Below are positions 58,261 through 64,000 of a DNA stretch of 64,000 nucleotides, piece after piece. How positions within the stretch are numbered: position 1 is the first letter of the stretch; each line of letters begins with the position of its first letter. The notes under the pieces were generated by a model, which was not told the origin of the DNA, did no database searches, and saw nothing but the letters and a program-made list of their open reading frames with translations. Made by a program: the position numbers and the translations under genes. Source of the DNA: Apium graveolens (lineage: Eukaryota; Streptophyta; Magnoliopsida; Apiales; Apiaceae); contig NC_133650.1 of NCBI RefSeq assembly GCF_009905375.1, positions 146,834,567-146,898,566 of the forward strand, written 5' to 3'.

Positions 58261-59160
58261 AAAAGAAGACACTCATGAAGAACTTGTATTTGCAAATAAA
58301 AAGCTTAAGTCAGGAAAAGAGGCAAATATTGATAACCCATTAAATCTTAATAATGAGTCAAATCCTGATGATGATTTTGATCCTGATCTATAGTTGGTTG
58401 GTGACAATGCACAAGTTAAGGGGGAGAAATATCAACAAACTGAAAGTCTACTCAAAATTTGGGAGAAAATCAAATTGATAAATACTGCATAGATAAAAGC
58501 TCCTCACAATCAGGAACTGACAGCACTGATACAGGGAGAGCTTCACATGCAAATGATGCATCCGATTCAGGGGGCATCAGGAACTGGACATGAGTTACCA
58601 AAGGCTGTCAAATGGACAAAAGATCATAAACCAGATCATATCATTGGAGATCCTGATGCTGGAATTTAGTTACTGAGGATTTGTCAAATCCTGACGGATT
58701 GATTAATACTAATGAGATTCCTAATTTTGGTACTAAATCCATCAATGCAAATGCTAAGGGGGAGAATCATGATTAAAATTTCTTGAATTTTAAATGTGGA
58801 TTGAAAATATTATCTCAGCTCATGATGGAAAAGAGTTAAATTTTCTTATAAGGATGTTAAAGCACATAAATTTCAAGAAGTGACCGGACGATACAAATAA
58901 TCCTCGATGAAAGGTCAAAACTAAATGTATCTCATATTATGATTCTATCATAGAAATTGTGAATATTAATCAGTACTTGAAAACTTATGAAAAATATATA
59001 TTGTTGATGATATTTCAAATCAATTCCAAATCTTTAATTGATTTAGCAAAAAGGAAAGACAGTTTTAGAAGGAGTACCAATTTTCCAAGGAAAATATGGG
59101 TATATTTGTTTAACAAAATGCCTCACAAATACTCAACTTCATATAATTTGGAATAGGGTA
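58261..59160 (+). pseudogene. Element G linker before RT and decayed sequence
   Basis: Broken frame with NLNNESNPDDDFDPD, TESLLKIWEKI, LPKAVKWTKDHKPDHIIGDPDAG (about 58590-58650), the segment that normally precedes RT in Sireviruses. RT itself is not found; 58.7-59.15 kb has no motif I can read. Confidence 0.55.
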
Positions 59161-60264
59161 CATTCCACACTGTTTTTAACCCAATTGTCTCCTCTTCCTG
59201 TACCAAATCTAAACACCATATCACCTCTGATTCTTCTCAAAAGGAATCAGTTGTAAAATCAAAACCAATAGCTAGGACTGATGTGTCTCAATGACAATCC
59301 GGTTCAAAAGTTGGCTAACACTCACCTAAATCACTGGAGAAATAAGGTGGAGGAAGGAAGAAAAGTGTACCACCACCAACAAGCATCAAAAAGAGTATAT
59401 CTGGAAAGAAAAGAAGAAGTATAGCTTGTGTTAAGCTGATAGATGAGCCACCAGATACTAATATTGATAGTGATGGACCATTTGTTTTAAAATGCATGTT
59501 AGACCAGTGGAGGTTATTGGTTCTAGTATAGAGGAAGAAAGAGTTGGAACTTTAGCAAATAGTCCTAAGCCAAAAAAGACGGCTAGTTAAAGAAGCTGAC
59601 AGGGCTCAAGCTAAACAACATAAACCTGGTTTGGAAGTTTTACCTCAAGTTGCTTTTGGTCAAGAAATTGCAAATCCTGATAAGTCTCCATCAGTTCTCG
59701 ATCAACAACAGTCAAATCCTGATGAAGCTAGAAGAAAAGTTGCAGATACCACAGTGTATATTAGAAAGCAGTCAAAGCAGTAGTTCCATAGAAGGGGTAC
59801 AGTACACAAAAACCATCTTCTCAATATGAAGATGCAACTATTAATGCCCCTGCTACACAAGAACCACCTGCTCAAAGTGTGGGTGCAAGCACTGAAGTTC
59901 AACACACTATTCCTGACATTGCTCAAGGGAATTATATTTCTGTGGATGCTGACATTCAAAGGACAGTACAGGACAAGGAAGCTCATCAAAAGCACATTGC
60001 TCAACTGGATGTTGTCATTAATGATCCCACCTTTGAGGAAAGCATACAAGAACCTTCAGTTCAAAGGATTGAAGAAGCTTCAACACCTCAAGTCCCACAA
60101 GAACCAAAAGTTCAAAGTACTGTTGTAGACTTAGTATCACATCCTGATATGGGGTCAATTCCTGACAAGCAGCAAATTCATGGCACAAGGTCAATTCCTG
60201 ATGTAGCTGTTCCTGACTCTACAAATCCTGATATACAGTACTGGAGCCATCTTGGTCACTCCAC
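59161..60264 (+). pseudogene. Element G env-like ORF, first part
   Basis: Frames with stops, with Ser/Pro/Asp-rich character and many NPD or IPD tripeptides (QSNPDEARRKVAD, SHPDMGSIPDKQQ). The longest open frame is 59879-60268. No enzymatic motif. Cut by the MITE at 60265. Confidence 0.5.
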
Positions 60265-60267
60265 TTA

Positions 60268-60924
60268 GAGCATATGCACCGCTCAACTTTAAAAATTGAT
60301 TCAAGACCTTTTTCAATGTTTTGCTGCCAGGTGAGTATGCAGCGCACTAAAAATTACTCCTTCAATTATCAATGGTCCACTAATTCAGCAAACATCCCGT
60401 TGATTTTCGCTGGAGTGTCCAATGGCCATTAATCCGTGGGACCCTCATATTTTGCACTCCTTTTCTTGTACAATGCCTATATTTTTGCTATTATGTTTTT
60501 AATTCATTTATGTTCTATGTTTTTTAATTTTAATTTTGTTTGTTACTTTTGAATTCAATAAAATAAAACGATCCAACAATATTCAATAAACTGCTCCTAT
60601 AAATCTAGATCAAGACACGTGTCATAATGTGATTCAACGAAAATCTTATCAAAAATTTAAATTTATCCACAATCTTATCAAAAATCTAAAATGATCCAAC
60701 AATATATTATTGGATATTATTTGTGGGACCATTAAATAATATGAAATTAAATTTATAATATATAGTATAATTATTTATTTAATGAATAGTAATTGATGAA
60801 TTGATGGAGTTATTTGGGTGTATAAAAACTAAGGAAAAAAGTGAATTTAGCATGAATAGTAACCAACTCCATTGATTCAATTGATGAATTGATGAATTGA
60901 TGACCCCGATGGGTGCATATGCTC
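60268..60924 (+). mobile_element. PIF/Harbinger-type MITE
   Basis: Terminal inverted repeats GAGCATATGCACC and GGTGCATATGCTC (60268-60280 and 60912-60924), flanked by TTA on both sides (60265-60267 and 60925-60927). TTA TSDs and a GAGCAT start are typical of PIF/Harbinger/Tourist elements. 657 bp, AT-rich, no transposase, short TTGATGAA repeats near the right end. Confidence 0.9.
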
Positions 60925-60927
60925 TTA

Positions 60928-62402
60928 AAGCAATACCAATGGCTTCTGACACTCAAGGTACAATTCTTTCTACATCATATTTACCTACTAGCATAATTAT
61001 AAATAGACCTGTTAATAGGTATTCCTCTATTTATATGACTACATACCACTCCTCTTTCCCCCTCTTATTTCTTCTTTTCCTAGTGAGTTGAGCCTTTGTA
61101 GTGAGATTGTGAGAAAATATCTAGAGAAAAACAGAACTATTGGGAGGCAGTCTCCTGTACTGGCAGAAGGAGAGGTAGATAAGAGTGACAAAAGTGAGCC
61201 AAATATTACTATTGAAAGTAATATATGTGTGAGAAGTGATGATATCACTTTAAAATAAAAGAGAGATTAAGGTTTTGGTTCTCTTCTTTCAGGTTCATCA
61301 CAGGTAACTAAGCCTTCTAGGTCGAACCCTGACTTAAAGCTCAAAGGCAAAGTTCCTGACCCTAATTCTGATGTTTCTGAGAAATTTTCTGATGATTATG
61401 ATGAGTTTTGAGATTCTGATTATGATGACAATCCTGACGATGCTGCTTTGAAAGCTGGAATAGAAGCATCTAAATTTTCTACTTTGGGCTCATCATCTGG
61501 TCATGCTCTTGTTCTTGATTCTCACAGAACTCATGAATGGAATCATTTATGGAGGTTACCAAGTTAGAATATTTCCTTCGAAGCTGCACAATCAATAGAT
61601 GATCATGTTTTTCATTTAATTTCTAATCATGACATGAAGGCTTCTATCAAGACCACTACAGTACTAGTTAAAGGCCTGCATTCTTCTGTCTCTACACTCA
61701 AGCAAGACAATGTTGATCTTAGAGAAGAGCTTGTTGACCTTTTTATGACTATTAAAGGTACAAACAAGCATAATGGCTTGATAAAGAGGATGTTTAGCAT
61801 GGAAGCTAAACAAGATCAAATGTCAGAAAATTAACAGCTCTTGAAACTGGTCAAAATGCTACAAATTCTAAGTTGGATGATATTCTCTCTCTTCTACAAA
61901 GTTTAGATGCTAAAAGGGGAAGAGAGTAGTACCAAAGACAAAATGTCAACATGAATCAATTTGGAGGAAAAATTCAAATCCTGATGATGATGGTGATAAG
62001 CAAGCAAAGAAGACCTCTGATGTTGTGGTAGTTAAATCTAGAGCTGGTATTCAGAAATAAACTCAAACTACACCATTAATTCAAGTTTCAAGGGATGGAA
62101 CTAAAAATGTAAAGAGAAAGATAGCTACTCACTCTCAAATCCTGATAGAAAAGCATCAGTCAGGATCTGCTAATCCTGACAGAGATGAAGTGGTAATTGA
62201 TAATCCTGTAGATGCACAGAGATTCTACAAGACATTCAAAACTCCATCTGGAGAAAGTATCACTATGTATCATAAAGACAAGAGAGTGGAAGATAAGTTT
62301 GAAAGAAGAGCTCTTACACACCTGGCTGAAGAATTTCCTGATATGACACAAGAAGAAATGCTCAAACAGGAAGAGGAAATTCTTAGTCAACTACAAAATT
62401 AA
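60928..62402 (+). pseudogene. Element G env-like ORF, second part
   Basis: Frames with several stops: GSSSGHALVLDSHRTHEWNHLW, KTTTVLVKGLHSSVSTLKQDNVDLREELVDL (about 61640), QNATNSKLDDILSLLQSLDAKRGRE (a coiled coil, about 61860), then YKTFKTPSGESITMYHKDKRVEDKFERRALTHLAEEFPDMTQEEMLKQEEEILSQLQN (62210-62400) to the stop. The same helical layout as F. Short motifs only are quoted here; the whole is not open. Confidence 0.6.
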
Positions 62403-63240
62403 AGTGCTTCTAGAGTGAAAGGATATCTTCAATATATTATTTTTATTTGGTATTTGTACAATTAAACATAAAATTTAAATACACGTAGATCCTCTCCATT
62501 AGTACATGATTTTAATTGATCAAAATCAAGTCAAAATAGTCAAACTAGCAAAATTATTTTCAAGTATATTCATATAAAAGAGATATTCTGTTATTCTAAA
62601 ACATCAAAATTATATCTTTATGGAATATATATCTAAGGTAATATGATCAAGAAGAAATATCAAGATATAATATTTCTTAGATCTCAGTTGCAACATCAAT
62701 AAGGCAACAAGCTCCAAAAAGGGATATATCAGATATATTCCTTAGAAGACTCGTGCTATATCAAAAATATTTTACTCTTCGCTCCAAAATATATTTCTAC
62801 ATCCATAAAAAGAGTTTTTATCCAAATTTTATTAATATTCATAATTGAAATATTAATATCAATTTTTATAACTCATTCCATGTATACGTGAAGTAATTTT
62901 CTCTCATTTCGTAAAATCAGCATTTCTCGGAGAAAATTATTTAAAAATACTCTAAGATATTTCCTATCATCCAAATATATTTTACATATTAGGAAATATA
63001 TTTTAAGTATTTATTCAAGTTAAAACTTTGGTCAAAAGTTCCATATATTTAAATTCAAGACCAATGGTATTTTTACTCGGAAGAAAAGGCTGACATAACA
63101 GTCTATATTTTAAATAAAATACTTCCACTCACTAGAATGACTTGAAATTTGTTATGGATCATTTAAATGGTACTTTCTATGCATGGCAAAAATTTTGTTA
63201 TATTTCGATAATTTTTGTCTAGGCATAAATTTCGAGGCAG
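62403..63240 (+). other. AT-rich sequence after element G
   Basis: No gene or LTR copy recognised. Could be the 3' untranslated part of G, host DNA, or a further unrecognised element. Confidence 0.5.
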
Positions 63241-63252
63241 TTGGTCCCACAG

Positions 63253-63293
63253 TTGACCACGTTTGACTTAGTTACCATTGACCAAAGTTGACC
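63253..63293 (+). promoter_or_regulatory. W-box cluster
   Basis: TTGAC(C/T) at 63253-63258, 63263-63268, 63278-63283 and 63288-63293: four WRKY-type sites in 41 bp, about 320 bp before the TATA box. Confidence 0.5.
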
Positions 63294-63607
63294 AAAACTT
63301 GCAGGACATCATTTTATAATAATTAAGTAATTATCATATTTTTTATGATATTTATTTAATAATTTTTAGGGTGGTCATATTTAATGGTGTTTGATGCTTA
63401 ATTAAAATAATTAAACAATGATTAAAATAAAAGGAAAATATATATTTAATCAAATATATCAGCTGAGTTTTGAATCCCATAAAGTTGTTTGTCTTATATG
63501 GCTAGCAAAGAAACACAACCTACTTGCCATGTCATCAATCCATGTGACATACAACATCCACCATCCATTTCTCCTTAAATCTCCACCATTCAATCCACCT
63601 AACTTTT

Positions 63608-64000
63608 CCTATAAATAAACCCCCACCCCAACCCATTTCAACCAAGATAAAGAGACACAAACTTGCTGGGATTTTTTCAACAAGTGCTTCTCTTCATCTC
63701 TTTCAAATTTTATAAACACACTTTTTCTCAAAAACTTTCTCTCTCTTAATTCTATATACATATATACAAGGTTTTTAAAACCCAAGGTTAGCTTCACCCA
63801 ACCAAGCTTGTTCCCACAAAGTGAGCTCATCCATTACTACTCTCCGGCCGCCCGAAGGGCTGCCCAAGTTCTTTCAAAGTGCCAAAATCCAGCCGAACCT
63901 CCGGCAAATTTTTTCGACCGTTTTCCAAAAGTGGTAATTTTTAGCTTCTTCTTTGAGTTTCTTTTATTTGAGCTTTGTACTTAATTTCTCTACTTCATCT
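63608..64000 (+). promoter_or_regulatory. Promoter-like TATA box and 5' leader at window end
   Basis: CTATAAATA at 63610-63618 followed by a pyrimidine-rich region (63640-63780). A GTAA that could be a splice donor follows CCAAAAGTG at 63933. The style is like the leader of element B's LTR, so this may be the U3-R part of another LTR; it could also start a host gene. The window ends before a decision is possible. Confidence 0.4.

Larger units (their letters stand above)
54937..62402 (+). mobile_element. Element G: defective Sirevirus-like Ty1/copia element
   Basis: 5' LTR, PBS, gag, protease and env-like region on the plus strand. Integrase and RT are absent: the protease frame is followed by the pre-RT linker (LPKAVKWTKDHKPDHIIGDPDAG, about 58600) and then by unrecognisable sequence. 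No copy of the LTR is found up to 64000, so the 3' LTR is missing or lies outside. The end at 62402 is the last recognised codon. A Harbinger MITE lies inside the env-like part. Confidence 0.75.

Noticed and set aside
62403..63240. Search for the 3' LTR of element G
   Set aside because: No match to TGTGGGAAATTG or to the LTR end GGGAAACA was found; not reported as an LTR.
1..64000. Host gene, tRNA, rRNA or CRISPR array
   Set aside because: No exon series with a non-transposon domain, no cloverleaf with A and B boxes that I could recognise, and no spaced direct repeats of CRISPR type.

Overview
This window is plant nuclear DNA, probably from a eudicot; the style of the gag and pol proteins reminds me of Apiaceae, but that is a weak guess. 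I see no convincing host gene, tRNA or rRNA. Almost all of it is a nest of LTR retrotransposons whose order can be read from LTR ends, target-site duplications (TSDs), primer binding sites (PBS) and polypurine tracts (PPT).

Layout, outermost first. F is a Sirevirus-like Ty1/copia remnant on the minus strand (its env-like ORF lies at 1-842 and 54184-54936). It is split by A, a Ty3/gypsy chromovirus-like element on the minus strand (843-54183). A carries two independent insertions. B (7680-21336, plus strand) is a gypsy element with 4-kb LTRs in A's gag, with a perfect GTCTA TSD. C (23934-52649, plus strand) is a Tat-type gypsy element in A's upstream LTR. C is split by D, a copia element (26921-44914, plus strand). 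D is split by E, a second Tat element close to C but reversed (32256-41781, minus strand, perfect ACTTG TSD). The F>A>C>D>E nest is five deep. To the right, G, a Sirevirus-like element (54937 to at least 62402, plus strand), lacks integrase and reverse transcriptase, carries a PIF/Harbinger-type MITE (60268-60924), and has no 3' LTR in the window. The last 1.6 kb (62403-64000) is AT-rich, then promoter-like (W-box cluster, TATA box, pyrimidine-rich leader), and may be the start of another LTR or of a gene.

No element is coding-competent as read. A, B, C, E and G have stops or frameshifts. D has lost the reverse transcriptase YVDD motif and most of RNase H. LTR similarity judged by eye fits the nesting order: E pair about 99 percent, B and D about 98, C about 96, A about 90 with indels.

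The most interesting signals are not the usual protein genes. (1) The 5' leader of D has four stem-loops whose stems differ in sequence while a GCTACAGCCG loop is conserved. (2) C carries, downstream of integrase and on the opposite strand, a three-exon antisense gene with its own TATA box and a cluster of TGGGCY motifs upstream. E keeps the motif cluster but has lost the gene, yet transposed recently. (3) B has nearly identical LTRs around a ruined, rearranged interior, as expected of an element moved in trans. (4) E and C share large arrays of GGTCGAA palindromes, and E has expanded a 112-bp tandem repeat.
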